Shown here: positions 34,862 through 44,716 of the stretch, piece by piece
How positions within the stretch are numbered: the first letter of the stretch is position 1
Layout: each line of letters opens with the position of its first letter
From: Sulfitobacter sp. HNIBRBA3233
Lineage (GTDB): Bacteria > Pseudomonadota > Alphaproteobacteria > Rhodobacterales > Rhodobacteraceae
Reading direction: 5' to 3'
Length of the DNA: 64,000 nt
Assembly (NCBI RefSeq): GCF_040149665.1
Contig: NZ_JBEFLP010000001.1
Span: forward strand, 558,001 to 622,000
The notes under the pieces: generated by a model
What the model was told of the DNA's origin: nothing
Seen by the model: only the letters and a program-made list of their open reading frames with translations
The model's database searches: none
Made by a program: the position numbers and the translations under genes

Positions 34862-35620
34862 TCAGGCGGGCGCGCTGAGCGTGTATTCGGCGAGGGCCGT
34901 GCGCGCGCGGTCCTCCCAGCGGCTGCGCAACTCGCTGTTGCTGGCGCGGCGCAGGCCAAAGCCGCGCAGCCGCGCGTCGCGGCCCGTCTCTTCCGAGCCG
35001 AAGCCCGCCGAGACACGCGGCCACCAGTAATCGACAGCGGGTTGCAGCACCGCATCGCCTGCGGCGAGTGCGGCCATGCCTTCGGCGGCAAGCTCGGCGT
35101 GGCGTCGTTCCACCGGTTCGATCTCGCGGAAGGTTTCGGCCAGCGGCTGGTAGGACAGGCCACGGTAATCTTCCAGCAGAACGCCGACCGCCAGCCCCAT
35201 CAGCAGGTTCATGGTGACCGCATCGGCCCAGCCCTCCAGCGGCGCGTTGAACACCGGCAGGCGCATGTCGGGATGCACACGCCGCGCGCCGATGTCAGCA
35301 TCGCGGGGTAGGCGGTCCTCCCACGGGTGATGCTGAACGTAGCGGGCGGTATCCGCGCCGAATTCGGCCATGATATGCAGCACCTTTTCGGCGTGGTGGT
35401 TTTTCTCCAGCACGATCCGCGCGGCGGCGATCCGTTCCTTCACGCCCGGACCGGCGTTGATCATTGTCGCAAACCCCGCAGCCCCCGCAAGCTGGCTGTC
35501 CACGAAAATCGCCATCAGACGCATCAGTTCGGCGCGGTAGCGCGGCGGCACGTTGCCCGGTGCCGTAAGCCGCCCGCCCTGAGACAGGTAATCCTCTATC
35601 CGCATCGCGTCTTCGCTCAT
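34862..35620 (-). CDS. extra phenylacetate-catabolism diiron-type protein (PaaA/PaaC family)
   Basis: This 252-residue protein belongs to the ferritin-like phenylacetate monooxygenase family but is neither the paaA nor the paaC of this operon. Two ExxH pairs are visible (LEKNHHAEKV and PVERRHAEL), as in the catalytic PaaA subunit and unlike the structural PaaC. It may therefore bind a diiron centre. The ATG at 35620 has AGGAG seven bases upstream. It lies 10 bases after paaE and 27 before paaZ. It could be a second catalytic subunit, an assembly factor, or part of another hydroxylase. The function is unknown. Confidence 0.78.
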   Translation of the reverse strand: MSEDAMRIEDYLSQGGRLTAPGNVPPRYRAELMRLMAIFVDSQLAGAAGFATMINAGPGVKERIAAARIVLEKNHHAEKVLHIMAEFGADTARYVQHHPWEDRLPRDADIGARRVHPDMRLPVFNAPLEGWADAVTMNLLMGLAVGVLLEDYRGLSYQPLAETFREIEPVERRHAELAAEGMAALAAGDAVLQPAVDYWWPRVSAGFGSEETGRDARLRGFGLRRASNSELRSRWEDRARTALAEYTLSAPA

Positions 35621-35630
35621 GGGCGTGCTC

Positions 35631-36698
35631 CTATTGGTCGTAGTCAAACGCCACATTATCCGAAAGAGGGTAGCATTGGCATGTCAGAACATAGCCCTGC
35701 GCGACTTCGTAATCTTCCAGCGCGTGGTTGGTGCGCATCTCGACCTCGCCCTCGGTCACCTTGGCACGGCAGGTGGAACAGACGCCGGCCTTGCAGGCAA
35801 AAGGCGCGTCGAGCGCATTGTCGAGTGCGGCGTCCAGCAGGCTGCGGTCGCGCGGCATGGTGAAGCTGCGGGTCGATCCGTCCAGCGTGCAGCGCGCCTG
35901 CGTTTCGCCGCCCCTGGCCGCGCTGCCCTCGGCCTTGGCGGGGGCCTTGGCCCGCCCGGGTTGCGACGAGGCGAAGAGCTCGAACTTGATCTGCGTGTCG
36001 TCGAGGCCGTGATCGCGCAGCGCCTGCGCGATGCCCAGCATCATCGGCTCTGGCCCGCAGATGAACGCCGTATCCACCGACGCGATGTCGATCCAGCTGG
36101 AAAACAGGCGCGCGCATTTTTCCTGATCCACGCGGCCGGTGAACAGGTCGATGTCCTGCGCATCCTGTTCCAGCACGTGGATCACGTTGACCCGGCCCAT
36201 ATAGGAATTCTTGATGTCCTCAAGCTCGTCGCGGAACATGATCGAACTGATCCCGCGATTGGCATAGACCAGCGTGAACCGCGACTTGGGCTCGCGCGCC
36301 ATGACGGTCTTGAGGATCGACAGGACGGGGGTGATCCCCGATCCTCCGGCAAAGCCGAGGTAGTGGCGCGCCGCGTCCGCGTCGAGATCGGTGTAGAACT
36401 TACCCATCGGCGGCATCGCTTCGATCGTGTCGCCGGGTCTCAGATCGGTATTCGCCCAGGTCGAGAAGGCGCCGCCCTCGACCCGCTTGATGCCGACCTG
36501 CAGAATACCGTCATCGCGGCCCGCGCAGATGGAATAGCTGCGGCGCAGCTCCTGCCCGTCGAAGGCGCGGCGAAAGGTGAGGTACTGACCTTGGATGAAA
36601 TCGAAATCAGCGCCATTTTCCGGTTTCAGACTGACAACGACCGCGTCGCGGATGGTCTTGCGCACATCCGTGACGGTCAGGGGGTGGAAACGGGCCAT
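35631..36698 (-). CDS. paaE: phenylacetyl-CoA 1,2-epoxidase reductase subunit
   Basis: This 355-residue protein delivers electrons from NADPH to the epoxidase. The FAD motif is RRSYSICAG, the NAD(P) region GFAGGSGITPVLSI and CGPEPMM, and a C-terminal plant-type [2Fe-2S] domain has CKAGVCSTCRAKV and a last Cys in LTCQCYP. The linker near residue 250 is Ala/Lys-rich. It starts 10 bases after paaD. Confidence 0.94.
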   Translation of the reverse strand: MARFHPLTVTDVRKTIRDAVVVSLKPENGADFDFIQGQYLTFRRAFDGQELRRSYSICAGRDDGILQVGIKRVEGGAFSTWANTDLRPGDTIEAMPPMGKFYTDLDADAARHYLGFAGGSGITPVLSILKTVMAREPKSRFTLVYANRGISSIMFRDELEDIKNSYMGRVNVIHVLEQDAQDIDLFTGRVDQEKCARLFSSWIDIASVDTAFICGPEPMMLGIAQALRDHGLDDTQIKFELFASSQPGRAKAPAKAEGSAARGGETQARCTLDGSTRSFTMPRDRSLLDAALDNALDAPFACKAGVCSTCRAKVTEGEVEMRTNHALEDYEVAQGYVLTCQCYPLSDNVAFDYDQ

Positions 36699-36708
36699 GG
36701 GATCCTCG

Positions 36709-37173
36709 TCAGATGCATTTGAAGTAGTCGAAAGGCTCGAGGCACTCGAGACAGCGCCAATGGGCCTTGCAGGGGGTCGATCCGAACTGGCTGACCTTTT
36801 GCAGATCGGTCCCGCCGCAATTCGGGCATTTCTCAGGCCCGCCGGCGGGCGAGGGCGGGGCGATCCCGTATTCCTCGAGCTTGCGCGCGCCCTTGTCGCT
36901 TAGCCAGTCCGTGGTCCACGGCGGCGACAGCTGCTGGCGGATGCGCAGCTTTTCGATGCCGTGTTCGCGCAGCGCGGTTTCCACGTCCATGGAAATGACC
37001 GAGGTCGCAGGGCAGCCCGAATAGGTCGGCGTGATCGCGACCTCCAGCGTGTCGCCGTTCCAGTCCACGCCGCGCACGATGCCCAGATCGACCACGGAAA
37101 TCACCGGAATTTCCGGATCCGGCACTTCGTCCAGCCAGGCCCAGACAGTCTGGATGTCGGGCTGGGCTACCAT
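36709..37173 (-). CDS. paaD: PaaD, phenylacetate epoxidase maturation protein
   Basis: This 154-residue protein has an N-terminal MIP18/DUF59 domain (VPDPEIPVISVVDLGIV, TPTYSGCPATSVI) and a C-terminal zinc ribbon (CPNCGGTDL with a later CLECLEPFDYFKC). It is needed for epoxidase activity and probably helps load iron or Fe-S. Start at 37173 overlaps the paaC end by seven bases. Confidence 0.93.
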   Translation of the reverse strand: MVAQPDIQTVWAWLDEVPDPEIPVISVVDLGIVRGVDWNGDTLEVAITPTYSGCPATSVISMDVETALREHGIEKLRIRQQLSPPWTTDWLSDKGARKLEEYGIAPPSPAGGPEKCPNCGGTDLQKVSQFGSTPCKAHWRCLECLEPFDYFKCI

Positions 37174-37925
37174 TGCGCGCCGGGGTAGGCGCGTTGCAAC
37201 CACTGCATCTGCGCCAGCATATGTCCCAGGTGTTCGGAATGCATCTTGCCGCTGCGCCCGCCCTTATGGGCGAAATCGTCCTCGGGCCGGGTTAGCGTGG
37301 CCTCTGCGAGGGTGGCCGCGACGGTCTGGTCCCAGGCGGGTCGCAGGCTGGCCGGATCGGGCATCAGGCCGCGATCGGCCATCTCGGCATCGATATCGTC
37401 GCTGGCGAAAAGCTCTCCGGCGTAGGGCCACAGCAGGTCGAGCGCGCGCTGCATCCGGTCGTGGCTCTCGGCCGTGCCGTCGCCCAGCGCAATCACGGTT
37501 TCTGACGATCTTTCAAGGTGATAGGTAACTTCCTTGACGGATTTCGCGGCAATCTCGGCGATGCGCGGATCGCTCGATTGCGTAAGTCCCGTCAGCAGCG
37601 CCTTATGCGCGGCGTCGAAGAGGAACTGACGCATCATGGTGACGGCGAAATCATCGTTGGGCCGCTCGACCAGCAACACGTTGCGAAACTCCCACGCGTC
37701 GCGCAGGAATGCCAGATCGTCGGCAGACCGGCCCGCGCCTTCGACCTCGGCGGCGTAGCCCAGCCACATCTGCGTCTGGCCGATCAGGTCGAGCGCCACA
37801 TTGGCCAGCGCGATGTCCTCTTCCAGAACGGGGGCCTTGCCGCACCATTCGGAGACCCGGTGACCCAGCACCAGCGTGTTGTCACCCAGCCGCAGGAGAG
37901 CCTGAAACAGCGCGTCGTCTGCCAT
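37167..37925 (-). CDS. paaC: phenylacetyl-CoA epoxidase structural subunit
   Basis: This 252-residue ferritin-like protein forms the stable heteromer with PaaA. Family motifs include LGDNTLVLGHRVSEWCGKAPVLEEDIALANVALDLIGQ split over the first 50 residues. The ATG at 37925 shares its first base with the paaB stop (TGATG). It follows the paaABCDE order. Confidence 0.94.
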   Translation of the reverse strand: MADDALFQALLRLGDNTLVLGHRVSEWCGKAPVLEEDIALANVALDLIGQTQMWLGYAAEVEGAGRSADDLAFLRDAWEFRNVLLVERPNDDFAVTMMRQFLFDAAHKALLTGLTQSSDPRIAEIAAKSVKEVTYHLERSSETVIALGDGTAESHDRMQRALDLLWPYAGELFASDDIDAEMADRGLMPDPASLRPAWDQTVAATLAEATLTRPEDDFAHKGGRSGKMHSEHLGHMLAQMQWLQRAYPGAQW

Positions 37926-38269
37926 CACATATGTCCTACTTCGTCGGGTACATCGAAAAACGTCGGATGGCGGTAGACCTTGTCATTGCTCGGATCATAG
38001 AGCGCTTCCTTGTCACCGGGGGCGGAGGCGTGGATCTGCTCGGCCTCCACCACCCAGATGCTGACGCCCTCGTTGCGGCGGGTGTAGACGTCGCGCGCGT
38101 TCTTGACGGCCATTTCCGCGTCCGGCGCGTGAAGCGATCCGACGTGCCGGTGGTTAAGACCGTGCTGGCCGCGGATGAAGACTTCGAACAAGGGCCATTC
38201 CCCGGTGCGCTTGGGCTTTTTTTCGGGGCTTTCCGTCTTGTCATAGGGGGTGGGGGTGAGGCTGCTCAT
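37925..38269 (-). CDS. paaB: phenylacetyl-CoA epoxidase subunit PaaB
   Basis: This 114-residue small subunit bridges PaaA-PaaC units. The stretch [20 protein letters not shown] is diagnostic. The N-terminus has a charged extension of about 20 residues. It overlaps paaA as ATGA and paaC by one base. Confidence 0.94.
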   Translation of the reverse strand: MSSLTPTPYDKTESPEKKPKRTGEWPLFEVFIRGQHGLNHRHVGSLHAPDAEMAVKNARDVYTRRNEGVSIWVVEAEQIHASAPGDKEALYDPSNDKVYRHPTFFDVPDEVGHM

Positions 38270-39258
38270 TCTGCGGCCACCTTCGCTGCGCGCCGCTTGC
38301 GGGCGTGCGCCAGCATCCCGTCACGGACCCATGCATTGTCTTCCCACGCGGTCTTGCGCGCGTTCAGCCGGTCGTGGTTGCACGGGCCGTTGCCCTTGAG
38401 CACCTCGAAGAATTCGTTCCAGTCGGGTTCGGCGAAGTCGTAGCCGCCTTTTTCCTCGTTCCACGCCAGCGTGTCGTCGGGAATCGTCAGCCCGAGGTAT
38501 TCCGCCTGCGGAACGGTCTGGTCGACGAATTTCTGGCGCAGTTCGTCGTTGGTGTTCATCTTGATCTTCCACGCCATCGACTGCGCGGAGTGAACGCTGT
38601 CCTTGTCGGAGGGGCCGAACATCATCAGCGACGGATACCAGAAGCGGTTCAGCGCATCCTGCGCCATCTTCTTCTGCGCGTCCGTGCCTTTGCACATCTT
38701 CATCATTATGTCGAAACCCTGCCGCTGGTGAAAGGATTCCTCCTTGCAGATCCGCACCATGGCGCGGGCATAGGGCCCGTAGGAGGTGCGCTGCAACGGC
38801 ACCTGGTTCATGATCGCAGCCCCGTCGACCAGCCAGCCCACGGCCCCCATGTCGGCCCATGTCAGGGTCGGGTAGTTGAAGATCGAGGAGTATTTCATGC
38901 GCCCTTCGTGCAGCGCCTCGAACATCTCGTCGCGGGTGATGCCCAATGTCTCCGCCGCACAATAGAGGTAGAGGCCGTGGCCGGCCTCGTCCTGCACTTT
39001 CGCCAGCAGGATCGCCTTGCGCTCCAGCGTTGGTGCGCGGGTGATCCAGTTGCCTTCCGGCAACTGGCCCACGATTTCCGAATGCGCATGCTGGCCGATC
39101 TGGCGGATCAGGTTCTTGCGATACCCCTCGGGCATCCAGTCCTTCGGCTCGATCTTGCCACCCGCGTCGATACGCTCCTGAAAGGCGCGCTCCTGCGGGT
39201 CCATCTCGTCGAGGGATCGAACGCCCTCACCGGTTGATTTGACCATCTGTGCATACAT
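38266..39258 (-). CDS. paaA: phenylacetyl-CoA epoxidase catalytic subunit
   Basis: This 330-residue diiron subunit adds oxygen across the aromatic ring of phenylacetyl-CoA. Iron-ligand motifs are [13 protein letters not shown] (ExxH) and [13 protein letters not shown] (ExxH). The C-terminal part matches the family in length. It follows the thiolase gene by 31 bases and overlaps paaB. Confidence 0.95.
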   Translation of the reverse strand: MYAQMVKSTGEGVRSLDEMDPQERAFQERIDAGGKIEPKDWMPEGYRKNLIRQIGQHAHSEIVGQLPEGNWITRAPTLERKAILLAKVQDEAGHGLYLYCAAETLGITRDEMFEALHEGRMKYSSIFNYPTLTWADMGAVGWLVDGAAIMNQVPLQRTSYGPYARAMVRICKEESFHQRQGFDIMMKMCKGTDAQKKMAQDALNRFWYPSLMMFGPSDKDSVHSAQSMAWKIKMNTNDELRQKFVDQTVPQAEYLGLTIPDDTLAWNEEKGGYDFAEPDWNEFFEVLKGNGPCNHDRLNARKTAWEDNAWVRDGMLAHARKRRAAKVAAE

Positions 39259-39289
39259 CGTATCGGTCCTTTCGGGTTGTGGCGCGGGG

Positions 39290-40495
39290 TTATACCCGCT
39301 CCAGAATCAGCGCGACGCCTTGGCCGACGCCGACGCACATCGTGCAAAGCGCGTAGCGGCCCTGCGTCCGCTGGAGTTGATAGGCAGCCGTCAGCGCGAG
39401 CCGCGCGCCGGACATGCCGAGCGGATGGCCGATCGCGATCGCGCCGCCCAGCGCGTTGACGTGCGGCGCGTCCTCGGGAATGCCGAGCGCGCGCAGCGTG
39501 GCGATGCCCTGGCTTGCGAAAGCTTCGTTCAGCTCGATCACATCCATCTGGTCGGCTGTGAGGCCCGCGCGCTTCAACACTTTCTCGCAGGCGGGGATCG
39601 GCCCGATGCCCATGACGCGCGGGGCGACACCGGCGGCGGACATCGCCACCACCCGCGCCATCGGCTTCAGCCCGTGGGCGTTCGCCGCCGCTTCGCTGGC
39701 GATCAGCAGTGCCGCCGCGCCGTCATTGACGCCCGAGGCATTGCCCGCTGTCACGGTCTTGTCGGGGCCGTTGATCCCGCGCAGCTTGGCCAGTGCGGCC
39801 GCATCGGTCTGCGGGCGCGGGTGCTCGTCGCGGTCCACGATCTTCGGGTCGCCCTTGCGCTGGGGAATGGTGACAGGCACGATTTCGTCGGCGAAAAGGC
39901 CCTTTTCGTCGGCGGCGGCCCAGCGCTGCTGGCTGCGCAGGGCAAAGGCATCCTGATCCTCGCGGCTGACGCCGTAATCCTCGGCCACGTTGTCTGCGGT
40001 CTGGGGCATGCTGTCGATGCCGTATTCGTCCTTCATCTTGGGGTTCACGAAACGCCAGCCGATGGTGGTGTCATAGACCGCGTTGGCCCGCCCGAAGGCG
40101 GTTTCGGCCTTGGGCATGACAAACGGCGCGCGTGTCATGCTTTCCACACCGCCGGCGATGGCCAGATCCATGTCGCCCGCGCGGATCGCCTGCGCGGCAG
40201 AGCCCACGGCGTTCAGGCCCGAGGCGCAGAGCCGGTTCAGTGTCACGCCCGGCACATCGACGGGCAGACCGGCCAGCAGGGCGGCCATCCGGGCCACGTT
40301 GCGGTTGTCTTCGCCGGCCTGGTTTGCGCAGCCCATGAAGACGTCATCCACCTGCGCCCAGTCGACGTCGGAATTCCGCTCCATCAGGGCGCGAATGGGG
40401 GCGGCGGCAAGGTCATCCGCACGCACCTGCGCAAGCGCGCCGCCGTAGCGGCCGATGGGGGTACGGATGGCATCGCAGATGAAAGCGTCGGTCAT
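39290..40495 (-). CDS. paaJ: 3-oxoadipyl-CoA / 3-oxo-5,6-dehydrosuberyl-CoA thiolase
   Basis: This 401-residue thiolase has the nucleophilic Cys in [12 protein letters not shown] (near residue 90), the GHPLG histidine, and the C-terminal catalytic Cys in [10 protein letters not shown]. As first gene of the paa operon it most likely carries out the two thiolytic steps of the phenylacetate route. Such enzymes also serve the beta-ketoadipate pathway (pcaF), so either name could be used. Confidence 0.9.
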   Translation of the reverse strand: MTDAFICDAIRTPIGRYGGALAQVRADDLAAAPIRALMERNSDVDWAQVDDVFMGCANQAGEDNRNVARMAALLAGLPVDVPGVTLNRLCASGLNAVGSAAQAIRAGDMDLAIAGGVESMTRAPFVMPKAETAFGRANAVYDTTIGWRFVNPKMKDEYGIDSMPQTADNVAEDYGVSREDQDAFALRSQQRWAAADEKGLFADEIVPVTIPQRKGDPKIVDRDEHPRPQTDAAALAKLRGINGPDKTVTAGNASGVNDGAAALLIASEAAANAHGLKPMARVVAMSAAGVAPRVMGIGPIPACEKVLKRAGLTADQMDVIELNEAFASQGIATLRALGIPEDAPHVNALGGAIAIGHPLGMSGARLALTAAYQLQRTQGRYALCTMCVGVGQGVALILERV

Positions 40496-40523
40496 TAAGT
40501 GCTCCAGTCATGTTGTTAGATGA

Positions 40524-40560
40524 ATCATAGCGCAATTTCCGCATCCGTTCAACAATTGCG
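40524..40560 (-). promoter_or_regulatory. paa operon promoter with overlapping inverted repeat
   Basis: On the minus strand TTGAAC (40547-40552) and TATGAT (40524-40529) are 17 bases apart, a strong sigma70 promoter about 30 bases from the thiolase start. An inverted repeat CGCAATT-N16-AATTGCG (40531-40560) straddles the -35 box and is well placed for a repressor. Confidence 0.65.
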
Positions 40561-40726
40561 TTACATATCTGATGATAAATATTCGGCATCGGTAACGCGA
40601 TGCGCGGCGCCCGATCGGCGGACCTTGGCGCAAATTTCAATAAAGACTGATCAATCCGAGGTTGCCGCTCACGGGGTATCGCGCCATGTTAAGCACAAGC
40701 CGCCCAAAGCCCCGGCATCCGTACTA

Positions 40727-40756
40727 TTGAAACAGGTGGACCCGATCCCCAATTAT
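40727..40756 (+). promoter_or_regulatory. sigma32 (RpoH)-like promoter of lon
   Basis: TTGAAA and CCCCAATTAT are 14 bases apart, close to the heat-shock consensus CTTGAAA-N11-16-CCCCATNT. It lies 75 bases before the lon start, which suits a protease of the heat-shock regulon. Confidence 0.65.
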
Positions 40757-40831
40757 CGAGTCCGAAAGGAAACAGCGCAGTGTTGCCTCTGTGAGGGACC
40801 ATAGCTGTTTTGCAGATATAAGGAAAAGAGC

Positions 40832-43243
40832 ATGCAAGAGCCTCTGAACGCGAGCTATCCCGTCCTCCCGCTGAGGGATATCGTCGTTTTTCCCCATATG
40901 ATCGTGCCGCTTTTTGTGGGCCGCGACAAATCCGTGCGCGCGCTCGAAGAAGTCATGTCCGATGACAAGCAGATCCTGCTGTCGAGCCAGATCGATCCCG
41001 GTATCGACGACCCCGACAGCGACGGTATCTTCAAGGTCGGCGTTCTGGCCAATGTGTTGCAACTGCTGAAACTGCCTGACGGCACCGTGAAGGTACTGGT
41101 CGAGGGGCAGGCGCGGGTGCGCATTACCGAATACCTCGAGAACGAGAACTTCTTCGAAGCCCGTGCGGAATACCTGACCGAAATGGACGGCGACGATGCG
41201 ACCACGAAGGCGCTGCTGCGCTCGGTCGCGGAGGAATTCGCACGCTACGCCAAGGTCAAGAAGAACGTCCCCGAAGAGGCGCTGAGCGCCGTGGCGGACG
41301 CTTCCGATCCCGCGCGTCTGGCGGATCTGGTGGCCGGACACCTCGGCATCGAGGTCGGCCAGAAACAGGATCTGCTGGAAACCCTGACCGTGTCCGAACG
41401 GCTTGAGAAGGTCTATGGCCTGATGCAGGGCGAGATGTCGGTTCTTCAGGTCGAGAAGAAGATCAAGACCCGCGTCAAATCGCAGATGGAGAAGACCCAG
41501 CGCGAATATTACCTGAATGAGCAGATGAAGGCCATTCAGAACGAGCTGGGCGACGGCGAGGACGGCAAGAACGAGGTTGCCGAGCTGGAAGCGAAAATCG
41601 CCGAGACCAAGCTGAGCAAGGAAGCCCGCGAGAAGGCCGAGGCAGAGCTGAAAAAGCTCAAGAACATGTCGCCCATGTCCGCCGAAGCCACCGTCGTGCG
41701 CAACTATCTTGACTGGATGCTGTCGATCCCGTGGGGCGTCAAATCCCGCGTGAAGAAGGATCTGAACAAGGCGCAGGATATCCTCGACCGGGATCACTAC
41801 GGTCTGGAGAAGGTCAAAGAACGGATCGTCGAATACCTCGCGGTGCAGCAGCGCTCGTCCAAGCTGAAAGGCCCGATCATGTGCCTTGTCGGCCCTCCGG
41901 GCGTCGGCAAGACCAGCCTGGGTAAATCCGTGGCGAAGGCCACGGGGCGTGAATTCATCCGGATCTCTCTGGGTGGGGTGCGCGACGAGTCCGAAATTCG
42001 TGGCCACCGCCGGACCTATATCGGCTCCATGCCCGGCAAGATCATCCAGGCGCTGAAAAAGGCCAAGACGACGAACCCGCTGATCCTGCTCGATGAGATC
42101 GACAAGATGGGTCAGGACTTCCGCGGCGATCCGGCGTCGGCGATGCTCGAGGTGCTTGATCCCGAACAGAACTCGACCTTCGTGGACCACTATCTCGAAG
42201 TGGAATACGACCTGTCCAACGTGATGTTCCTGACCACGTCGAACAGTTACAATATGCCCGGACCGCTTCTGGACCGGATGGAGATCATCCCGCTTTCGGG
42301 CTACACCGAAGACGAGAAGCGCGAGATCGCCAAGCAGCATCTTGTGACCAAACAGGTCAAGAACCACGGTCTGAAGGACAAGGAGTTCAAGATCGAGGAC
42401 AGCGCGCTGACGGATATGATCCGCTACTACACCCGCGAGGCGGGCGTGCGGAACCTTGAACGCGAGATTGCAAAGGTCGCCCGCAAGGCCCTGACCAAGA
42501 TCGTGCGCAAGGAAGTCGAAAGCGTCGTCGTGTCGGACGAGAACCTCGACGAGTTCCTGGGCGTGCGCAAGCACCGCTACGGTTTGGCCGAAGAGGAAAA
42601 CCAGGTCGGTGTCGTGACCGGGCTGGCCTATACCTCCGTAGGCGGCGAGCTGCTGCATATTGAAGCGCTGCGCCTGCCGGGCAAGGGCCGGATGAAGACT
42701 ACGGGCAAGCTGGGCGATGTGATGAAGGAATCCATCGACGCGGCGAGCTCTTACGTGCGCTCCATCAGCCCGCAGATCGGGATCAAGCCGCCGCAATTCG
42801 ACACGCTGGACATCCACGTCCACGTGCCGGACGGGGCAACGCCCAAGGATGGCCCGTCGGCGGGTCTGGCGATGGTCACCTCCATCGTTTCGGTCCTGAC
42901 GAAGATCCCGGTCCGCAAGGACATCGCCATGACCGGCGAGGTGTCGCTGCGCGGCAACGCGATGCCGATCGGCGGATTGAAGGAAAAACTGCTCGCGGCA
43001 CTGCGGGGCGGCATCACCACGGTGCTGATCCCCAAGGAAAACGAGAAGGATCTGCCCGATATCCCCGACAACGTGAAAGAGGGGCTGACGATCATCCCCG
43101 TGACCCACGTGTCCGAAGTGCTGGAGCACGCGCTGGTCCGCAAGCCGGAACCGGTGGAATGGGACGAGGCCGCAGAAGAAGCGGCGGCAGCGGCAACGCT
43201 GGCGGCGAAATCCGGATCGGGCGACGCAGCCACGACGCACTGA
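40832..43243 (+). CDS. lon: ATP-dependent protease Lon
   Basis: This 803-residue protein degrades misfolded and regulatory proteins. It has the N-terminal substrate-binding domain ([15 protein letters not shown]), the AAA+ domain (Walker A GPPGVGKT, Walker B ILLDEIDK) and the C-terminal protease with catalytic S676 in [10 protein letters not shown] and a Lys about 43 residues later. The length is normal. It is followed by a good terminator. Confidence 0.98.
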   Translation: MQEPLNASYPVLPLRDIVVFPHMIVPLFVGRDKSVRALEEVMSDDKQILLSSQIDPGIDDPDSDGIFKVGVLANVLQLLKLPDGTVKVLVEGQARVRITEYLENENFFEARAEYLTEMDGDDATTKALLRSVAEEFARYAKVKKNVPEEALSAVADASDPARLADLVAGHLGIEVGQKQDLLETLTVSERLEKVYGLMQGEMSVLQVEKKIKTRVKSQMEKTQREYYLNEQMKAIQNELGDGEDGKNEVAELEAKIAETKLSKEAREKAEAELKKLKNMSPMSAEATVVRNYLDWMLSIPWGVKSRVKKDLNKAQDILDRDHYGLEKVKERIVEYLAVQQRSSKLKGPIMCLVGPPGVGKTSLGKSVAKATGREFIRISLGGVRDESEIRGHRRTYIGSMPGKIIQALKKAKTTNPLILLDEIDKMGQDFRGDPASAMLEVLDPEQNSTFVDHYLEVEYDLSNVMFLTTSNSYNMPGPLLDRMEIIPLSGYTEDEKREIAKQHLVTKQVKNHGLKDKEFKIEDSALTDMIRYYTREAGVRNLEREIAKVARKALTKIVRKEVESVVVSDENLDEFLGVRKHRYGLAEEENQVGVVTGLAYTSVGGELLHIEALRLPGKGRMKTTGKLGDVMKESIDAASSYVRSISPQIGIKPPQFDTLDIHVHVPDGATPKDGPSAGLAMVTSIVSVLTKIPVRKDIAMTGEVSLRGNAMPIGGLKEKLLAALRGGITTVLIPKENEKDLPDIPDNVKEGLTIIPVTHVSEVLEHALVRKPEPVEWDEAAEEAAAAATLAAKSGSGDAATTH

Positions 43244-43266
43244 CCCCGAGCACAATGATGATAACG

Positions 43267-43297
43267 ACGCCTCCGCAGCAGCTGCGGGGGCGTTTTT
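43267..43297 (+). terminator. rho-independent terminator after lon
   Basis: A 12-bp stem (ACGCCTCCGCAG with CTGCGGGGGCGT, one G-T pair) around CAG is followed by TTTTT, 23 bases past the stop. Confidence 0.88.
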
Positions 43298-43461
43298 CGT
43301 TCAGCCGGTTGCGATCCGGCGGTTGGATGCTGTCGTCACTTGATCATCTGCGCGCGCCGACGCGCCATATCGCAGCCGCCCGCGCGTTTCACTGGATTTT
43401 TCCGCGATTCCTGCGTAGCCTTGGCAAAAAACAACATCCCCCGAGGAAAGAGAGCGGAAAA

Positions 43462-43899
43462 ATGACAACGTCATCCAAAAAGACGACCAAGGCGCCCAGC
43501 AGCACGAAATCGAAGTCTGCGGCGTCCGGGACCACGACAGCCACGCCGCCAGCAGCCGCGACAGCCGACCCGAAGGTCGTCGATACGCTTTCGCCCGTTG
43601 TGGTCGGCAACGAGCTGCGCAAGAAGGAACTGTTCGACCTTGTCGTCGCGCGGTCCGGCATGAAGAAGAAAGACGTCAAACCCGTGGTCGAAGCCATGCT
43701 CGCCGTGCTGGGGGATGCGCTGTCGGAACACCGCGAGATGCAGTTGCCGCCGCTGGGCAAGCTCAAGGTGCAGCGCGGCAAGGAAATGAGCGACGGCCGT
43801 GCGCTGGTGCTGAAGCTGCGCCAGAAAAACGCGGCCCTGAACGCCAAGCCCAGCGCAAAATCGGACAAACCTGCAAAGCCCGCTACTGCGGCAGAGTAA
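43462..43899 (+). CDS. HU-like DNA-binding protein with long basic tails
   Basis: This 145-residue protein has a Ser/Thr/Lys-rich N-terminal tail (1-40), an HU-like core at about 50-123 and a Lys/Pro/Ala tail at the end. The core begins VGNELRKKELFDLVVARSGMKKKDVKPVVEAML. The long beta arm of normal HU seems shortened, since only LPPLGKLKVQRGKEMSDGRALVLKLR lies where the arm should be. The ATG at 43462 follows a purine-rich GAGGAAAGAG. It could be a histone-H1-like nucleoid protein. Assignment to the HU/IHF superfamily is fairly good; function is inferred. Confidence 0.8.
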   Translation: MTTSSKKTTKAPSSTKSKSAASGTTTATPPAAATADPKVVDTLSPVVVGNELRKKELFDLVVARSGMKKKDVKPVVEAMLAVLGDALSEHREMQLPPLGKLKVQRGKEMSDGRALVLKLRQKNAALNAKPSAKSDKPAKPATAAE

Positions 43900-44004
43900 C
43901 CCGCGCCCAGGCAGCGGTCTATCGGGACGGGAGGGCGACAGCGCTCCCGCCTGCGTCTTTCTGTCATGCCGGACATATCGCGCGGGCTTTGTGATTTCGC
44001 CCTC

Positions 44005-44033
44005 TTGCACCAAAGGTCGAACTTGGCTATTTC
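44005..44033 (+). promoter_or_regulatory. promoter of tRNA-Val(CAC)
   Basis: TTGCAC and TATTTC are 17 bases apart, ending ten bases before the tRNA. Confidence 0.5.
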
Positions 44034-44043
44034 ACGCCCCAGC

Positions 44044-44118
44044 GGGTGATTAGCTCAGTGGTAGAGCGCTTCGTTCACATCGAAGATGTCAGGAGTTCAA
44101 ATCTCTTATCACCCACCA
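44044..44118 (+). tRNA. tRNA-Val (anticodon CAC), CCA encoded
   Basis: The acceptor GGGTGAT pairs with ATCACCC at the other end. The D-loop reads TTAGCTCAGTGGTAGAGC. The anticodon stem CTTCG/CGAAG holds the loop TTCACAT, giving CAC. The T arm has GTTCAAAT. The discriminator A is followed by an encoded CCA. Confidence 0.96.
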
Positions 44119-44247
44119 TCTTCCCACGCTGCGCTATGATTGAAAAACAGACTTTACGTCCCGACTGAGCGGCGTACGAGCTTAACAATATTAATCCGGA
44201 GTGGTCCCGGAGCGATCCTCCGGCGGGGCGGGAGGCGTGGGGCGCTG

Positions 44248-44712
44248 TTACAGCCCGAGCTCTGACAGACCGGGGTGATCTGCGGGACGCGGGCCTTGCG
44301 GCCAGTGGAATAGGCGATCGGTCTCGGCAATCGCCACGTCGTTGATGGAAGCGTGGCGGGTGGCCATGTATCCTTCGGCGTCGAACGCCCAGTTTTCGTT
44401 GCCGTAGGCGCGAAACCATTGGCCCTGCGCATCGTGGAACTCATAGCAGAAGCGCACCGCGATCCTGTTGTCGGAATGGGCCCATATTTCCTTGATCAAG
44501 CGGTAGTCGTTCTCGCGCTGCCATTTGCGCACGAGGAAATCGCGCACCGCCTCCCGCCCGGTCAGGAATTCCGAGCGGTTGCGCCATTTCGTGTCCGGGG
44601 TATAGGCCAGTGCCACCTTCTCGGGGTCGCGCGTGTTCCACGCGTCCTCGGCCATGCGGACCTTCTGGACCGCCTCGTCATGGCTGAAAGGGGGGACTGG
44701 CCTACGGGTCAC
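44248..44712 (-). CDS. DUF1348 (NTF2-like) protein
   Basis: This 154-residue protein fits DUF1348 of the NTF2-like superfamily, with [31 protein letters not shown] and [21 protein letters not shown]. It begins with GTG four bases after cynS and ends the operon. Family members bind or act on small molecules, but no activity is known for this one. Its conserved link with cynS here suggests a role in cyanate or nitrile-related nitrogen use, which is only inference. Confidence 0.82.
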   Translation of the reverse strand: MTRRPVPPFSHDEAVQKVRMAEDAWNTRDPEKVALAYTPDTKWRNRSEFLTGREAVRDFLVRKWQRENDYRLIKEIWAHSDNRIAVRFCYEFHDAQGQWFRAYGNENWAFDAEGYMATRHASINDVAIAETDRLFHWPQGPRPADHPGLSELGL

Positions 44713-44716
44713 CGGA

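Larger units (their letters stand above)
40496..40831. other. divergent promoter region between the paa operon and lon
   Basis: This 336-base gap has no gene that I can support. It holds the minus-strand paa promoter with an inverted repeat (40524-40560), a quiet middle of about 165 bases, and the heat-shock-like lon promoter (40727-40756). Confidence 0.7.

Noticed and set aside
40724..43255. Minus-strand frame of 843 codons opposite lon
   Set aside because: It is the complement of a clear Lon protein, has odd His/Arg-rich composition and no recognisable domain; long antisense frames are common in GC-rich DNA.
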